Assembly (NCBI RefSeq): GCF_020509005.1
Contig: NC_063019.1
Coordinates: 2,108,001 to 2,172,000 of the forward strand
Direction of reading: 5' to 3'
Source of the DNA: Fulvia fulva
Lineage: Eukaryota > Ascomycota > Dothideomycetes > Mycosphaerellales > Mycosphaerellaceae
Length of the DNA: 64,000 nt
The position numbers were made by a program, and so were the translations under genes. This document shows, one piece after another, positions 1-13,889 of this stretch (its first letter is position 1; each line of letters starts with the position of its first letter). A model generated the notes under the pieces. The model was not told the origin of the DNA. It saw nothing but the letters and a program-made list of their open reading frames with translations, and did not search any database.

Positions 1-2
1 GA

Positions 3-3000
3 AGTCTGCTGAACGAGGCGAATCTCGACGACACGTTCGCACGATGTATGCGATTCGCCCAGGAACAGCAGATGGCGCTGTATGTGCTGCGACAGGCACC
101 AATAGCCCCGCTGGAAAATGGCCACACCAATGGAGGCGCACCAACGCAGCACGAGACCTACGTTCTCAGCCCCGAAGTGTCGTACTCATCAAGAACGTTA
201 GGCTGTGTGGCCTTTCTTAAACGACCAACCTCGATACAGCCCGATATACCGATCAGCAAACAAGTCTCGGTGGTAAACCTACCACTGCCGGGCTCTGCAG
301 GCTCAGTGGACTCCGGTTCCGCCGTATCGCCCTACGAAAGCTTGCACTCCTTCGTGCGCGGCGCTCTTACGCCATTCTTCGAGGCAGCAGCAAGAGGCTC
401 AGAGTCAAGAGGCGATAAGCTACGATCAGATGGTGAAGCTCGGACTGGTATTGCAGGTGCCAGGCGGAAATTGGCAGATCTTGAGATCACCTTTCAGAAT
501 CTACAACAGAACATCGAGGTCGAAGCTCCGCGGTTACAGATCCACGATGCTGTGCAGGTACAGCTGGCGGAAGCGGGTGGTGACTGGCAGCAGGCCGCTC
601 TGCAAATACCGGATGCTCTTGTGACGGACAGCTCAATGCTCAATCGACTGCAAAGTATGGCCAACGAGTGGATCAAGCAGATTCGCGAGTTCACGAGGAT
701 CATGGATGAGCGGCCGGTGGGCACTGCATCACAGGAGAAGAACTTCTGGTTGGCTTTGGAGCAGGCAATAGAAGGCATCGAGGCACAGCTGAGTAGTGGT
801 GGCATCCAGTTGACTATGAAGATCCTCGAGAAGGCAAAGAGACACGGCATCACTACCAGTTTCACGTCAGACACGAGACTGAAAGAGACCAGGGACCAGG
901 TACAGAAGTACAACCAATTGTTCCACGGCCTACCGATCGAGGAGCTGCTGTCAGCAACTTCGGTAGTGAAGTTGCGTGATGCTCTGGACGATGTGTTCAG
1001 TCACGTCAACAAGAAGCTGCGCATCTGTCCTTACCCAGTGAAGCGAGCCCTCCCTTTCGTTGAGGCTATCTCAGCAGATATGGACTCGCGCCTTCATGAC
1101 CTCCTACATGGCCGCAGCTTGATGCACAAGAGCTTTGAGGACTTCCGGGCGACCATGATCGAGGTGCAGCAGCTGTGGGTGATCTGGGACGACGATATCA
1201 AAGAATTCACTAACGCAGCTCGAGAGTCCACACGTAGGCGCGCCGACAAGTTCATTGCCATCAAGATCAAGAAGCGACACGACAGGACTCAAGACAGGAT
1301 CAGCTACATCTGGAAGTTCCGTGAGGACCATGAGCAGCTGCAAAACACAATCGCGACAGTCCTTGGCCCAGAAGACGATGCAGAAGATCTCACGAACGGC
1401 GAAGCCGGTCCAGTCATCGTTGAAGAGATGGGCGACGTCGATGCAGCCGAAGAAATCGCTCAAGCGTACACGGTTGTTCGAGACGTGGACGTACTCGACA
1501 TCTCGCCTGAAGGAGAGCGGGTATGGACACAGGCCGAAGCAGCGTACAATGAGCGGACTGCGAGAGTGGAGAACTCCATTATTGCCCGGTTACGGGACAG
1601 ACTGGCCCTAGCCAAGACCGCCAACGAGATGTTCCGCGTGTTCTCGAAGTTCAACGCTCTGTTTGTGCGGCCGAAGATCCGAGGTGCTATCACGGAGTAT
1701 CAAGTCCAGTTGATGAACAACGTGCGAGACGACATTGAGAACTTACAACAGCGCTTCACCCACCAATATGGCCAGTCAGAGGCGCATGGCATGGCTCAGC
1801 TACACGACCTGCCACCTAGGTCGGGTGCCATCATAAGAGCTAAGCAGATCGAGCGTCAGCTCAACAACTACCTCGGAAAGGTCGAGAACATACTTGGACC
1901 GAAGTGGAAGGAGCACACGGATGGTGCTCGACTGTATCAGCTTGGCGAGGGCTTCCGGCGAAAACTGGACACCAAACCACTCTTCGAGGACTGGCTCAAA
2001 GAGACTGACAGGCGGCATTTGTCTATATCAGGACGACTCTTCACAGTCTCGCAGAACCGCGCCCGTGGCAATGTACTCGAGATCCACGTTAACTTCGACA
2101 GGCAACTCATTGTTCTCTTCAAGGAGGTCCGTAACATGCTGTGGCTAGGCTTCAATGTGCCTCATGCTATCAGCAACGTATCGAAAGAAGCTCGACGAGT
2201 ATATCCGTTTGTCACCAGCCTCATCGAGAGCTTGAACACATATGAGCAGACCAACATGAGTATCGCGAACATGTCGGAGGTGACGATCCTGCTGAGTGGG
2301 TATCGAAATGGTGTGCAAAGCTTCATTGCCAAGGGCGCTTCGCTTCGGTGGGATACCTTTGTCCTAGCCTACGACGTCCACGTAAGACAGATGGGCGATG
2401 GTGGCCTTGGAGCATCCGGTGACGATAAGCTACACGTACAATTTGTGCGAAATCTGGGCAACTCGATCGCGACACTTCAGGGCAAGGTCACCATGTTGTC
2501 CACAATACAGGTGACAGTCGACACAACACTTCGTGAGCTGCAATCATGTCCGTTCACCCACGAGGCCTTTAGCGCTCACCTGGAGACTCTGCAACGAGCC
2601 ATCGATCAACTCAATCTCGAAACATACTCGAACATCTCATACTGGGTGGCCAAGACGAACGAGAAGGTTGTGGAGACCTTACACTCTCGTTTGCGCCAAG
2701 CACTGAAGGATTGGACCGAGGATTTCGAGAATGGCTATGGCGCGGATGCATCACAGCGTGAGCAGGGAACGCCGAATATCGAGACATTTGCTCACGACAT
2801 CGTCATGCAAAGTCAACTCATCCAGCTCGAACCACCGTTGGAAGACGCAAAGGCCGGATGGCTCGACAACCTGCACGCATGGCTGGGCGTAGTCTGCAGC
2901 CTCAACAGACTGCAAGGGTCTCGCTTCGAAAGCGCCTTGACGATAGTGGCATCGCCTGCAGCCATGACCTACTCTGAACTCCCAGTCATGTGCATGGACA

Positions 3001-6000
3001 CCCTAGCCGAGCTTTATGAGCGCATCCAGGCCAAGCTCAATGTAGCGCAGACTTATGTTGAAGAGTGGCTGCAGTTTCAGTCTCTTTGGGACCTACAGCT
3101 TCAGCAGATCCAAGATGATCTGGGTGAAGAGCTTGACCTCTGGTTGCAACTTATCCTCGAAATCAGACAGAAGCGAGACACATTCGACACGTCCGGAATG
3201 CGTCGCTCATTTGGCCACTTGGTGATCAACTACGAGCAAGTACAGGCAAAGGTCAACGCAAAGTACGATCAATGGCAGCATGATCTGCTAGCGCACTTCT
3301 CGGCCATGTTCGCAACTCGTCTCATCGATGTTTATACAGAATTGCAGCGCGCACGGAAAGAGCTTGAAGGTCAGTCCCTACAAGCATCGTCAACATCACA
3401 GGCTGTCTCCTTTATCACAGTCGTGCAGACGGTGAGGAGGCAGACCAAGGTCTGGGAGCCAGAAATGGATACCTTCAGGCAAGGTCAGCAGACGCTCTCG
3501 CGGCTGAGATTTCAGTATCCGAAGGATTGGCTATATGTGGAGCAGGTCGACCATGAATGGGCCGCGCTTGTTGAAGTACTGGAAAAGAAGGGCAAGCAGA
3601 TCGCTGACCAGACCGAGGGCCTGCGGACCAAGATCGTTGCTGAGGACGGTGTGGTGTCCCGACGCATTGCGGAGATGACAGAGAGGTGGCGAGAGGAGCG
3701 ACCAGAGTCGGGCTCGATACCCCCAGCAGAGGCCACCGACACGTTGCAAGGCTTCGATACAGAACTGTCGCAGCTGCAGGAGCAATCAGACATGGTCTCA
3801 AAGGCGAAGGAAGCACTTGAGCTACCACCGAGTCCGGACAATATGCTTGCAGACCTGCTCGCAGAGGTCCAAGATTACAAGTCGGTGTGGGCCAACCTGG
3901 CGGTGGTGTGGGAGCAGGTCAATGATTTGCGTGATCAACCCTGGAACAGCATTCAGCCACGAAAGCTCCGTCAGCAGATTGACAACCTCATCAAGACTAC
4001 CAAGGAGATGCCTAGCCGCATGCGGTCATACGCTGCTTTCGAGCACCTGCAAGCAATGCTTCGCCAGCTCCTCAAGGTCAATCCACTACTTACTGAGATG
4101 CGCTCAGATGCTGTTCGGGAGCGTCACTGGGTCAAGATCTTCAAGAACCTACAGCCCTCCAAGCGATATTCCGCTCTTTCTATGACGCTAGGCGACGTTT
4201 GGGATCTTCAACTGGGCCCTAGCGAAACCATCATCCGCGATGTCATTGCTCAGGCACAAGGGGAGATGGCACTAGAGGAATTCGTGAGATCGGTCCGAGA
4301 GCATTGGCAGAACTACTCGCTCGATCTCGTCAACTACCAGAACAAATGCCGCCTCATTCGCGGCTGGGACGATCTGTTCGCAAAGTGCAGTGAAAACCTC
4401 AACTCGTTGCAAGCTATGCGGCACTCTCCTTACTACAAGGAGTTTGAGGAAGAAGCCTCATCTTGGGAGGACAAGCTCAATCGCATACACGTACTATTCG
4501 ACGTGTGGATTGACGTCCAGAGGCAGTGGGTCTACCTCGAAGGAGTCTTCACAGGCAATGCCGACATCAAGCATCTGCTGCCAGTGGAGTCCTCGCGTTT
4601 CCAGAACATCAACAGCGAGTTCACGAACGTGCTCAAGAAGGTCTACCGGTCTCCCCTCGTGCTGGAAGTCCTCAACATACCCGACGTTCAGAAGTCCCTC
4701 GAGCGTCTCGCCGACCTGCTCAACAAGATTCAGAAGGCATTGGGAGAGTATCTCGAAAAAGAACGTGTGGCGTTCCCACGCTTCTACTTCGTAGGTGACG
4801 AAGATCTGCTGGAGATTATTGGCAACAGCAACGACACCCTACGTATAGCCAAGCACCTGCGAAAGATGTTCGCTGGTATTTCGGGCTTGGCCATGGACGA
4901 CGAGTCCAACATCACGGGAATCACGTCTAAGGAAGGTGAAGAACTGGTGCTCAAGTCGCCAATATCGCTGATCGCTACGCCGAAGATCAATGACTGGCTA
5001 CAAGCTCTTGAGAACGGCATGCGAGAAACACTGTCGGCGCTGCTGGTCGAAGCTGTGGGCGAGTACGACGCGCTTGAAGCCGACGATCATGCTGGCTTTG
5101 AGAGCTACATCGAGAAATATCCTGCGCAGATCGTCGTCCTTGCCACGCAAGCATACTGGACCTCGCAAGTAGGTGCTGCTTTGCAACAAGCTGGTGAAGC
5201 ACTGCCGAAACTCTTGGAGACACAGGTCAACAAGCTAAGATTTCTTGCTTCGTCCGTGCTGAAGGAGCTCGAGCCCGTCTATCGAAAGAAGTGTGAGCAG
5301 CTCATCACCGAGTTCGTACACCAACGAGATACCATTGAGAAGCTCGTCAATGGAGGAGCAGACTCGCCAGGTCACTATCTGTGGCTTCTGCAGATGCGCT
5401 ATGACTTCGACGCCAGCGCAGCACCACTCGACCGTATGCAAGTCCGTGTTGCAAACGCCACGCTTGGGTACGGCTTCGAGTATCTCGGCGTGCCAGAGCG
5501 TCTTGTCCGAACACCGCTCACAGATCGTTGCTTCTTGACACTCAGTCAAGCTCTGTGCCAGCGCCTCGGAGGGTCGCCTTACGGCCCAGCAGGAACTGGA
5601 AAGACTGAATCTGTCAAAGCTCTTGGAGTGCAGCTCGGGCGCTTTACGCTTGTGTTCAATTGTGACGACACCTTCGACTTTCAGGCCATGGGTCGTATCT
5701 TCCTGGGTCTGTCCCAGGTTGGTGCTTGGGGCTGCTTCGACGAATTTAACAGACTCGAGGAGCGCATCCTGTCAGCAGTGTCGCAGCAGATTCAAAACAT
5801 TCAAGTCGGCCTCCGGAAGCGTGCATTGGACCCGAGCGCACAGATCGAGCTTATTGGCAGACAATTGAAGGTTCATCCCCTTACTGGAATGTTCATCACC
5901 ATGAACCCTGGCTACGCTGGCCGATCGAACCTACCAGATAACTTGAAGAAGCTATTTCGCAGTGTTGCCATGTCCAAGCCAGACAAGGAGATTATTGCCG

Positions 6001-9000
6001 AAGTCATGTTGTTCTCACAGGGTTTCTCGGAAGCAAAGACGTTGTCGAGGCAGACTGTACCCTTCTTCGACAGCTGTGGTGCGACTTTGTCGGAGCAGCC
6101 GCATTACGACTTTGGGTTGCGTGCGCTGAAGAGTGTGCTTGTAAGCTCTGGTGGCTTGAAACGAGCGCGGCTACAGACTGTTGGTGAAACAGAAGCAGAT
6201 GTAGTCGTTGAGCCCCAGATCATCGTGCAGAGCATCCGAGAGACCATCGCGCCAAAGCTTGTCCGAGAAGATGCGGATCTGATGAGGCAGGTCGAGGAAG
6301 AAGCATTCCCTGGCGTACAATACAAGCCAGCGCCGCTTGAGAAGCTCCGTGCCGCGCTACAAGAAGTCGTCGAGGAGCGAAAGCTCGTGGCTACAGATTC
6401 CTGGCTCACGAAAGTGCTTCAACTCTATCAGATTCAAAGCTTGCACCATGGTGTGATGATGGTTGGAAACTCGGGCACTGGCAAGTCCACAGCTTGGCAA
6501 ACACTGCTAGCCGCTCTACAGAAGGTCGATGGTATCGAGGGTGTATGCCACGTCATTGATCCGAAGGTCATGTCCAAAGAGAGCCTTTATGGCAGTCTCG
6601 ACAGCACAACTCGGGAATGGACGGATGGTTTGTTCACGAGCATCTTGCGAAAGGTGGTCGATAACCTTCGTGGCGAAGACAGTAAGCGACACTGGATCGT
6701 TTTTGATGGTGATGTCGACCCTGAGTGGGTTGAGAACCTGAACAGTGTACTCGACGACAACAAGCTGCTCACACTGCCCAATGGAGAGCGTCTCGGACTG
6801 CCATCGAATGTCCGTGTAATGTTCGAGGTTGAGACGCTCCGTTATGCCACCCTTGCAACTGTCAGTCGTTGCGGTATGGTGTGGTTCAGCGATGACACCA
6901 TTGACACGAATGTGATGATCTCGCGATACATTGCACAGCTTCGCACTGCCACTTTTGAGGATCTGGAAGAAGATACTGGAACAACCACCTCGACTGAGGC
7001 CAGACTTGCAGTCCAAGACTCGATGGCAGAGATTTTGAACCGCCGACTGACAGAGAACGATTTCGTCCGAAAGGCTCTCGAACACTGCGCTGGCATGAAA
7101 CACATCATGGAGTTCACGTCTATCCGAGCGATCGGCACTCTCTTCTCGCTGCTGCGGAAGGCATGCCGGACAGTGCTCGAGTACAACATTCAGCACACCG
7201 ACTTCCCACTTAACGACGACCAGATCGAGGCATACTTGTCTAAGAAGGTCCTGCTCGCTGCTGTCTGGTCCTTCACTGGCGACTGCCCACTGCTAGAGCG
7301 CAAGGCATTCGGCGACTACCTTGCGGGACTGGCTACTCTTGATATGCCAGTTTTGACGGAGACATCCTCTCTCATCGACTACGACGCTGTCCTGCCAGAA
7401 GCTGCATGGGTGTCGTGGCAGAACGAAGTACCCACTATTGATGTCAACACACACTCAGTCACACAGACCGATCTCGTCATCCCCACACTGGATACAGTAC
7501 GCCACGAAGATGTGCTATACTCGTTCTTGGCTGAGCACAAGCCGCTCTTACTTTGTGGTCCACCAGGTTCAGGAAAGACAATGACCTTGTTCAGTGCACT
7601 GCGCAAGCTTCCGAACATGGAAGTCGTTGGCCTCAACTTCTCAAGTGCCACTACGCCTGATCTGTTGGTGAAGACACTCGAGCAATACTGCGACTACAAG
7701 AAATCGCTAAGCGGTGTGACGATGGCTCCGCGACAAATCGGCCGATGGCTCGTCGTGTTCTGTGATGAGATCAATTTGCCAGCACCAGACAAGTATGGCA
7801 CACAGCGTGTCATCTCCTTCCTGCGACAGCTTGTAGAGCATGGCGGCTTCTGGCGTACATCCACAAGAAGCTGGGTCAGTCTGGAGCGTATCCAATTTGT
7901 GGGAGCTTGCAACCCTCCTACCGATGCTGGGCGTACACCTCTTGGTCTGAGATTCTTGAGGCACGCGCCTTTGGTCATGGTTGATTACCCTGGCGAGCTT
8001 TCTTTGAAGCAGATCTACGGCACCTTCAATAACGCTATCCTCAAGATTATCCCGACGCTTCGCGGATATGCCGACTCTTTGACGCAAGCCATGATCCAGG
8101 TCTACCTCCAGTCGCAGAAGAGATTTACGCCAGAGATCCAGCCACATTACGTATACTCTCCTCGTGAACTGACGAGATGGGTCCGTGCCATCTACGAGGC
8201 CATAAGACCGCTGGAGACACTATCTCTGGAAGGTCTCGTCCGTATTTGGGCTCACGAAGCACTTCGCTTGTTCTCGGACCGTCTGATCGCAGATGATGAG
8301 CGGCAATGGACAGAAGACGCCGTCAACCGTGTTGCGCTGGAGTACTTCCCTAACATCGACGAGGAGCAAGCCCTGCAGCGTCCGATACTGTTCTCAAATT
8401 GGCTCTCGAAGAACTATGTGCCTGTTGCCAGAGATCAATTACGTGACTTTGTCAAAGCCAGGCTTCGAACGTTCTGTGAGGAAGAGCTGGACGTGCCGCT
8501 TATTCTATTCAACGATGTTCTTGAGCACGTATTACGCATTGACCGCGTCTTCCGACAGCCACAAGGTCATCTGATTTTGATTGGTGTCAGCGGGAGTGGC
8601 AAGACCACACTGTCCCGCTTTGTCGCTTGGATGAATGGTCTGTCGGTCTTCCAAATCAAGGTGCATGGGAAGTACTCTGCTGAAGACTTTGACGAGGACC
8701 TTCGCAATGTGCTTCGCCGATGTGGCTGCAAGGGCGAGAAGATCTGTTTCATCATGGACGAGTCGAACGTCTTGGACTCTGGTTTCTTGGAGCGCATGAA
8801 CACGCTGTTGGCCAATGGAGAAGTGCCAGGTCTCTTCGAAGGTGACGAGTATGCTACTCTCATGACCGCCTGCAAGGAGGGTGCACAACGACAGGGACTC
8901 CTCTTGGACTCTCAAGAAGAACTCTACAAGTGGTTCACTCAGCAGATCGTCCGCAACTTGCATGTCGTATTCACGATGAATCCGCCCTCGGAAGGTCTGG

Positions 9001-12000
9001 GTGGCAAGGCAGCAACGAGTCCCGCACTGTTCAACAGATGCGTTCTGAACTGGTTCGGAGACTGGTCAGACCAAGCTCTTTACCAGGTCGCCTATGAGCT
9101 CACTCAGTCTGTCGACATTGACAAGGGTAACTACAATGCGCCCGATAGTTTGCCAATCGCCTTCGATCAGCTCGAGATGCCTCTGGATCACCGTGATGCT
9201 GTCGTAAACTCAATGGTCCACGTCCATCACTCGCTGCGATCCTTCAACGATCGCCTCAAGCGTCAGCAGAACAAGACAACATTCTTGACGCCACGCCAGT
9301 TTCTAGACTTCGTTGCTCAATTCGTCAAGCTTTTTAACGAGAAGCGTGATGACCTTGAGGAACAGCAACGCCACCTCAACGTCGGTCTGGACAAGCTTCG
9401 TGAGACTGTTGATAAGGTCTCCGAGCTCAAGCGCAGTCTTGCGGAGAAGAAGTCTGAGCTCGAGAAGAAGGACGCCGAGGCTAGTGAGAAGTTGCAACGC
9501 ATGGTTGCTGACCAACGCGAAGCGGAGCAGAGACGAGCGGCTTCGCTTGAGATCCAGGATGCTCTCGCGAAGCAGGAGAAGGAAGTCGCGAAGCGACGAG
9601 AGGTCGTGCTGAATGACCTTGCACAAGCTGAGCCTGCCGTCGAGGAAGCCCAACGAAGTGTCAGTAACATCAAGCGACAACATCTGACGGAAGTACGTTC
9701 CATGCAGAACCCTCCTGCTGGTGTCAAGCTCGCTTTAGAAGCTGTTTGCACCCTGCTCGGCCACAAAGCAGTTGACTGGAAGACCATCGGAAGCATCATC
9801 CGTCGTGAAGACTTCATCGCCAGCATTGTCAATTACGACAATGAACGCCAGATGACTCCTCAGCATCGCACGAAGATGCAGGCAGAGTATCTGTCCAAAG
9901 AGGAGTTCACCTTCGAGCGCGTCAATCGTGCTAGCAAAGCTTGTGGACCGCTGGTGCAGTGGGTTCAAGCACAAGTTCACTACTCTGCCATCCTGGATAG
10001 AGTTGGGCCACTACGAGATGAAGTTGATCAATTGGAGAACGAAGCTCTGCAGACCAAGGCAGAGGCCAAGGTGATTGAGAACACTCTGAGTGAGCTCGAG
10101 CGCAGCATCGCCACTTACAAGTCAGAGTATGCTTCTCTTATCAGTCAGACAGAAGCCATCAAGGCCGAGATGACTAGGGTGCAGTCCAAGGTGGATCGAA
10201 GCATGCGATTGCTCAACAGCCTGTCTTCTGAACGCGGAAGATGGGAAGAGAGCAGCAAGACGTTCCAGGTGCAGATGGAGACGATCATCGGTGATGTCTT
10301 CCTGGCATCGGCGTTCTTAGCGTATGCTGGATTCTATGATCAGCAGTATCGTCGCGCAATGCTGGAGGACTGGTCCCTTCAGCTATCGTCTTCCGGCATT
10401 GCTTTCAAGGCGCAGAACGCGCTATCCGAGTACCTCTCGACAGCAGACGAGCGTCAACAATGGCACGACAATGCATTGCCAGTCGATGAGCTGTGTACAG
10501 AGAATGCTATCATGCTCAAGCGCTATAATCGCTACCCGCTCATCATCGATCCTTCTGGCCGAGTCACTGAGTTCTTGCAGAACGAGAGCAAGGAACGCCG
10601 CTTGACCGTCACCAGCTTCCTGGACAGCTCTTTCGTGAAGCAGCTGGAAAGCGCACTTCGGTTCGGTAACCCTATCCTAATTCAGGACGCTGAGCATATC
10701 GATCCAATCCTCAATCACGTCTTGAATAAGGAGTATCAGAGGACCGGTGGACGCGTACTGATTCAGCTTGGAAGGCAAGAGATCGATTTCTCGCCCGCGT
10801 TTAAGCTATACTTGTCAACAAAGGACCCTTCGGCACCGTTTGCGCCTGACGTCTGCAGTCGCACGACCTTTGTCAACTTTACTGTAACGCAGAGCAGTCT
10901 CAAGACCCAGACATTAAACGATGTGCTGAAGTCTGAGCGACCGGATGTGGATGAGCGGCGATCAAACTTGGTCAAGATGCAGGGCGAGTTCACTCAACGC
11001 CTGCGACGCCTCGAGCGCATGTTGCTGCAAGCATTGAACGAATCACGCGGCAACATTCTGGATGATGAGAACGTCATTCAGACCCTGGAGACACTGAAGA
11101 ATGAAGCTGCCGAGATCACTGCCAAAGCATCGGAGACAGAGGGTGTTATGAATGAAGTCAACACCATCATGAGCACATACGACATCATCGCGCGGTCGTG
11201 CTCTGCCATCTTTGCGGTTCTGGAGCAGCTGTACCATGTACACCACTTCTACCAGTTCTCGCTACAGTACTTCGTCGATATCTTCGAGGCTGTGCTGCAA
11301 TCCGCGCGAGAAGCGAACGTGCGCGACCCCAAGCAGCGCATTGACTCGATAGTGAGATCGTTGTTTGGTAAGACTTACAATGAGACTTCAGCTTCGTTGC
11401 TGCAGAAGGATAGACTGACCTTCGCGGTGCTGCTTGCCCAAGCCGCGCCATTCCCAATGGACAAGACATACATCGACACTTTACTCGACGACACTGTGGT
11501 TGGCGCCGATGTCAACCAGATACCGGAGCATAAGGATAAGGCAGTAGCGCTTGCTGCTCGTCGTTCCGGCCTCAAGGATCTCGTGAACGATGTCAACACA
11601 CCAAATTGGGAGAAATTCTTGTCAACGGAGCAGGCTGAGCGATGCGTACCTGGTGTTTCTGAGATGGCTGGCAATGAGAATGACAAGGCGCTCAAAGAGC
11701 TCGTGCTCGTCAAGCTCTTCCGTATGGATCGTCTCGTACCAGCCACAGAGCGCTTCATCAATGCCGTGTTTGGCCAATCCTTCCTCGATGTTGCAGAAGA
11801 TCTCGGTAGGATCGCCCAGGACACTACTGCTAGCTCGCCAATCGCCATGTGCTCGAGCCCAGGATTTGATGCCTCGTACAAGGTCGATCAGTTAGTCGAG
11901 CGTACCCAAGCCAGCTGCACGAGCGTCGCTATGGGTTCAAACGAAGGTGTCTCCAGCGCAGATGCTGCACTAGCTGGCGCTGCAGCAAGCGGATCCTGGG

Positions 12001-12815
12001 TCCTTATCAAGAACGTCCATCTCGCTACAGAATGGCTTCAGAATCTCGTCAAGCGCATCGACTCGCTCAAGCCACACAAAGACTTTCGCCTATTCCTGTC
12101 GATGGAGACAAGTCCCAAGATCCCATCAAGTCTCCTTCGCGCATCGAGAGTCCTCATGTATGAGCAACCTGCTGGTATCCGTGCCAACATGCGCGACACT
12201 CTCACGTCCCTCCCCGACAAAGCCATCCAGCAACCGGTCGAGAAAGCACGCGTCCACTTCCTACTGTCTTTCCTGCACGCCGTTGTCCAAGAACGACTTC
12301 GCTACGCTCCACGCCTGGGCTGGCAGGGTTTCTGGGAATTCAACGACGCAGACTTCGACTGCTCCGCGTTCATCATCCAATGGTGGACCGACAATATCGC
12401 CCGTGGCCGGTCCAATGTCGCGCCCAAGACAATTCCCTGGGACATCCTCCGCGTCCTGATTGCGGAAATGTATGGCGGCAAAGTCGACGATGTCTCAGAC
12501 TTCAGCCAACTCAAAGACCTCGTGAACAAGACTATGACGGCGGACGCTTTCGAGGACGGCTTCAATCTCATCGGGCAAATTGCTGGTGATGAGAAGGTTG
12601 GGGAGCCTTTGCCGAGCGGCACTGCGAAGGGTGTGTTCTTGCAGTGGGTCAAGGATTTACCGGAGAGGGAGCCACCTACGTACTTGGGGCTGCCGGCTAA
12701 TGCGGAGAAGTTGTTGCTTGTGGCGCATGCGGAGGAGATGCTGAGGAATTTGAAGACGGTTATGGGGGTCTTGGACGAGGGCGAGAGTGTTATGGCGGAG
12801 GCGAGGGAGGAGTAA
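3..12815 (+). CDS. cytoplasmic dynein 1 heavy chain, 5'-partial
   Basis: Motor subunit of cytoplasmic dynein, the minus-end-directed microtubule motor that moves nuclei and endosomes in hyphae; known as nudA in Aspergillus and ro-1 in Neurospora. The frame is open from base 3, so the ATG at 48 is internal and the true start lies left of the window. From that Met 4,255 residues are visible; fungal family members are about 4,300-4,400 aa, so roughly 50-150 residues are missing. Order seen: N-terminal tail, linker (about 1275-1650), then four P-loops: AAA1 GPAGTGKTE near 1846 with Walker B CFDEFNR near 1898, AAA2 GNSGTGKST near 2140, AAA3 GPPGSGKT near 2504, AAA4 GVSGSGKT near 2846. The stalk coiled coil and microtubule-binding domain ([10 protein letters not shown] near 3217) follow, then AAA5, AAA6 and the C-terminal domain, ending at TAA 12813-12815. 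No intron interrupts the visible 12.8 kb. Confidence 0.97.
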   Translation, partial: SLLNEANLDDTFARCMRFAQEQQMALYVLRQAPIAPLENGHTNGGAPTQHETYVLSPEVSYSSRTLGCVAFLKRPTSIQPDIPISKQVSVVNLPLPGSAGSVDSGSAVSPYESLHSFVRGALTPFFEAAARGSESRGDKLRSDGEARTGIAGARRKLADLEITFQNLQQNIEVEAPRLQIHDAVQVQLAEAGGDWQQAALQIPDALVTDSSMLNRLQSMANEWIKQIREFTRIMDERPVGTASQEKNFWLALEQAIEGIEAQLSSGGIQLTMKILEKAKRHGITTSFTSDTRLKETRDQVQKYNQLFHGLPIEELLSATSVVKLRDALDDVFSHVNKKLRICPYPVKRALPFVEAISADMDSRLHDLLHGRSLMHKSFEDFRATMIEVQQLWVIWDDDIKEFTNAARESTRRRADKFIAIKIKKRHDRTQDRISYIWKFREDHEQLQNTIATVLGPEDDAEDLTNGEAGPVIVEEMGDVDAAEEIAQAYTVVRDVDVLDISPEGERVWTQAEAAYNERTARVENSIIARLRDRLALAKTANEMFRVFSKFNALFVRPKIRGAITEYQVQLMNNVRDDIENLQQRFTHQYGQSEAHGMAQLHDLPPRSGAIIRAKQIERQLNNYLGKVENILGPKWKEHTDGARLYQLGEGFRRKLDTKPLFEDWLKETDRRHLSISGRLFTVSQNRARGNVLEIHVNFDRQLIVLFKEVRNMLWLGFNVPHAISNVSKEARRVYPFVTSLIESLNTYEQTNMSIANMSEVTILLSGYRNGVQSFIAKGASLRWDTFVLAYDVHVRQMGDGGLGASGDDKLHVQFVRNLGNSIATLQGKVTMLSTIQVTVDTTLRELQSCPFTHEAFSAHLETLQRAIDQLNLETYSNISYWVAKTNEKVVETLHSRLRQALKDWTEDFENGYGADASQREQGTPNIETFAHDIVMQSQLIQLEPPLEDAKAGWLDNLHAWLGVVCSLNRLQGSRFESALTIVASPAAMTYSELPVMCMDTLAELYERIQAKLNVAQTYVEEWLQFQSLWDLQLQQIQDDLGEELDLWLQLILEIRQKRDTFDTSGMRRSFGHLVINYEQVQAKVNAKYDQWQHDLLAHFSAMFATRLIDVYTELQRARKELEGQSLQASSTSQAVSFITVVQTVRRQTKVWEPEMDTFRQGQQTLSRLRFQYPKDWLYVEQVDHEWAALVEVLEKKGKQIADQTEGLRTKIVAEDGVVSRRIAEMTERWREERPESGSIPPAEATDTLQGFDTELSQLQEQSDMVSKAKEALELPPSPDNMLADLLAEVQDYKSVWANLAVVWEQVNDLRDQPWNSIQPRKLRQQIDNLIKTTKEMPSRMRSYAAFEHLQAMLRQLLKVNPLLTEMRSDAVRERHWVKIFKNLQPSKRYSALSMTLGDVWDLQLGPSETIIRDVIAQAQGEMALEEFVRSVREHWQNYSLDLVNYQNKCRLIRGWDDLFAKCSENLNSLQAMRHSPYYKEFEEEASSWEDKLNRIHVLFDVWIDVQRQWVYLEGVFTGNADIKHLLPVESSRFQNINSEFTNVLKKVYRSPLVLEVLNIPDVQKSLERLADLLNKIQKALGEYLEKERVAFPRFYFVGDEDLLEIIGNSNDTLRIAKHLRKMFAGISGLAMDDESNITGITSKEGEELVLKSPISLIATPKINDWLQALENGMRETLSALLVEAVGEYDALEADDHAGFESYIEKYPAQIVVLATQAYWTSQVGAALQQAGEALPKLLETQVNKLRFLASSVLKELEPVYRKKCEQLITEFVHQRDTIEKLVNGGADSPGHYLWLLQMRYDFDASAAPLDRMQVRVANATLGYGFEYLGVPERLVRTPLTDRCFLTLSQALCQRLGGSPYGPAGTGKTESVKALGVQLGRFTLVFNCDDTFDFQAMGRIFLGLSQVGAWGCFDEFNRLEERILSAVSQQIQNIQVGLRKRALDPSAQIELIGRQLKVHPLTGMFITMNPGYAGRSNLPDNLKKLFRSVAMSKPDKEIIAEVMLFSQGFSEAKTLSRQTVPFFDSCGATLSEQPHYDFGLRALKSVLVSSGGLKRARLQTVGETEADVVVEPQIIVQSIRETIAPKLVREDADLMRQVEEEAFPGVQYKPAPLEKLRAALQEVVEERKLVATDSWLTKVLQLYQIQSLHHGVMMVGNSGTGKSTAWQTLLAALQKVDGIEGVCHVIDPKVMSKESLYGSLDSTTREWTDGLFTSILRKVVDNLRGEDSKRHWIVFDGDVDPEWVENLNSVLDDNKLLTLPNGERLGLPSNVRVMFEVETLRYATLATVSRCGMVWFSDDTIDTNVMISRYIAQLRTATFEDLEEDTGTTTSTEARLAVQDSMAEILNRRLTENDFVRKALEHCAGMKHIMEFTSIRAIGTLFSLLRKACRTVLEYNIQHTDFPLNDDQIEAYLSKKVLLAAVWSFTGDCPLLERKAFGDYLAGLATLDMPVLTETSSLIDYDAVLPEAAWVSWQNEVPTIDVNTHSVTQTDLVIPTLDTVRHEDVLYSFLAEHKPLLLCGPPGSGKTMTLFSALRKLPNMEVVGLNFSSATTPDLLVKTLEQYCDYKKSLSGVTMAPRQIGRWLVVFCDEINLPAPDKYGTQRVISFLRQLVEHGGFWRTSTRSWVSLERIQFVGACNPPTDAGRTPLGLRFLRHAPLVMVDYPGELSLKQIYGTFNNAILKIIPTLRGYADSLTQAMIQVYLQSQKRFTPEIQPHYVYSPRELTRWVRAIYEAIRPLETLSLEGLVRIWAHEALRLFSDRLIADDERQWTEDAVNRVALEYFPNIDEEQALQRPILFSNWLSKNYVPVARDQLRDFVKARLRTFCEEELDVPLILFNDVLEHVLRIDRVFRQPQGHLILIGVSGSGKTTLSRFVAWMNGLSVFQIKVHGKYSAEDFDEDLRNVLRRCGCKGEKICFIMDESNVLDSGFLERMNTLLANGEVPGLFEGDEYATLMTACKEGAQRQGLLLDSQEELYKWFTQQIVRNLHVVFTMNPPSEGLGGKAATSPALFNRCVLNWFGDWSDQALYQVAYELTQSVDIDKGNYNAPDSLPIAFDQLEMPLDHRDAVVNSMVHVHHSLRSFNDRLKRQQNKTTFLTPRQFLDFVAQFVKLFNEKRDDLEEQQRHLNVGLDKLRETVDKVSELKRSLAEKKSELEKKDAEASEKLQRMVADQREAEQRRAASLEIQDALAKQEKEVAKRREVVLNDLAQAEPAVEEAQRSVSNIKRQHLTEVRSMQNPPAGVKLALEAVCTLLGHKAVDWKTIGSIIRREDFIASIVNYDNERQMTPQHRTKMQAEYLSKEEFTFERVNRASKACGPLVQWVQAQVHYSAILDRVGPLRDEVDQLENEALQTKAEAKVIENTLSELERSIATYKSEYASLISQTEAIKAEMTRVQSKVDRSMRLLNSLSSERGRWEESSKTFQVQMETIIGDVFLASAFLAYAGFYDQQYRRAMLEDWSLQLSSSGIAFKAQNALSEYLSTADERQQWHDNALPVDELCTENAIMLKRYNRYPLIIDPSGRVTEFLQNESKERRLTVTSFLDSSFVKQLESALRFGNPILIQDAEHIDPILNHVLNKEYQRTGGRVLIQLGRQEIDFSPAFKLYLSTKDPSAPFAPDVCSRTTFVNFTVTQSSLKTQTLNDVLKSERPDVDERRSNLVKMQGEFTQRLRRLERMLLQALNESRGNILDDENVIQTLETLKNEAAEITAKASETEGVMNEVNTIMSTYDIIARSCSAIFAVLEQLYHVHHFYQFSLQYFVDIFEAVLQSAREANVRDPKQRIDSIVRSLFGKTYNETSASLLQKDRLTFAVLLAQAAPFPMDKTYIDTLLDDTVVGADVNQIPEHKDKAVALAARRSGLKDLVNDVNTPNWEKFLSTEQAERCVPGVSEMAGNENDKALKELVLVKLFRMDRLVPATERFINAVFGQSFLDVAEDLGRIAQDTTASSPIAMCSSPGFDASYKVDQLVERTQASCTSVAMGSNEGVSSADAALAGAAASGSWVLIKNVHLATEWLQNLVKRIDSLKPHKDFRLFLSMETSPKIPSSLLRASRVLMYEQPAGIRANMRDTLTSLPDKAIQQPVEKARVHFLLSFLHAVVQERLRYAPRLGWQGFWEFNDADFDCSAFIIQWWTDNIARGRSNVAPKTIPWDILRVLIAEMYGGKVDDVSDFSQLKDLVNKTMTADAFEDGFNLIGQIAGDEKVGEPLPSGTAKGVFLQWVKDLPEREPPTYLGLPANAEKLLLVAHAEEMLRNLKTVMGVLDEGESVMAEAREE

Positions 12816-13889
12816 GGAGACCAGGTAGTTTCGTTTGTGATCAGGGTGCACAAGGCGTTGTTTCCGGGGTGCTGCATTTGCATAGGATGGAACTGGAGTT
12901 TGTGTGAAGGTTTTTATAGCGCTTATACCCCCTTGTCGAGAGTGAGAAGATATGGGATGCGAATTGCGTTAGTCATGCGAATACTTAACTTGTGCACAAA
13001 TGTCTACTGTTGCCGCTCCCTTACTATCGGTTTAGTCGTTATGTGCTACATTTACTTCGTCCGCTGTATTGGGTCATGATGCTCTCCTGGCTTTGTCATC
13101 TAGTGTTGAGGTAGCGTGCATGAAATAGTGGTGGGATCGGTGTCGATGATGCTTCGAGTACTCGCAGGACCTCCCAATGATAGGGTGGGTTATTGATAAC
13201 AATGATGAAATATTGGCACTGATTGAAGACCACCGTCGACGATCTGTTTGGTGTTGTAACGACATACATCCAATGGCCCTCGAGTCGCACGCAAAACCGA
13301 GACCATCTCCCGGGTTCTGGGCTATCTTCGTTCGAAGATGCTTGGAAGAGCGTGCTGCCCACCGAATTATTGCCTTACGATGCAATCATGACTAATATCC
13401 TGTACGAGCATGTTCCAGACGACGACTTTAGCACTTTCGCCCACTCGGCGGACCCATTGCGGTACTCTTCCACTTGACGATGGAGTGTGCTAAGGACGGA
13501 CTGTAATGGCATGCCTGAGAAAATTAGACTGCATCTGATGTGCGCTAATCAGCATCAAGAATCATAGTGTGGTAGGAAGCCTCGGAATCAACGAGTCGTT
13601 CAGCGTCGATGTGTCTTGTTGAACGTTCGATGAGGCGGTAGAGGATGAAGCGAAGTCTAATGAGTCATTACACAAATCTATCGAGATCAACTCCTATGCT
13701 ATGCTATTGCTCTCTCAACTCAATGCAGCTTGTTGTTCGTCTGCCGTACGTCGGTCAACGCCAGCTTTGTTTCGTGGTCGCCTGTTATGGATATGGTTAG
13801 CCCTGCACTTTACGTTCTTGACATGCCTAGGAGAGGTTGTACTCACCAAATATCTACAGATCGCAAGTCTTTATGCTAGCGCCATCAAC
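12816..13889. other. intergenic, no gene supported
   Basis: Spacer between the convergent dynein gene and the gene at 13890. Composition is normal, without the TpA excess seen from 17.75 kb onward. Short overlapping open frames exist on both strands between about 13,100 and 13,480, but none shows a recognisable domain, signal peptide or convincing start. The first part must carry the dynein 3' UTR and polyadenylation signal. Confidence 0.5.

Noticed and set aside
494..913. Long open frames on - and in other + frames inside the dynein gene
   Set aside because: The dynein frame is continuous and carries all family motifs; the others are shadows of a gene with balanced codon use.
13223..13477. 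Open frame on + with a plausible soluble-protein composition (ends HSADPLRYSST)
   Set aside because: No ATG start, a stop codon immediately upstream, competing frames on -, and no recognisable domain. It could be a terminal exon but nothing supports it.
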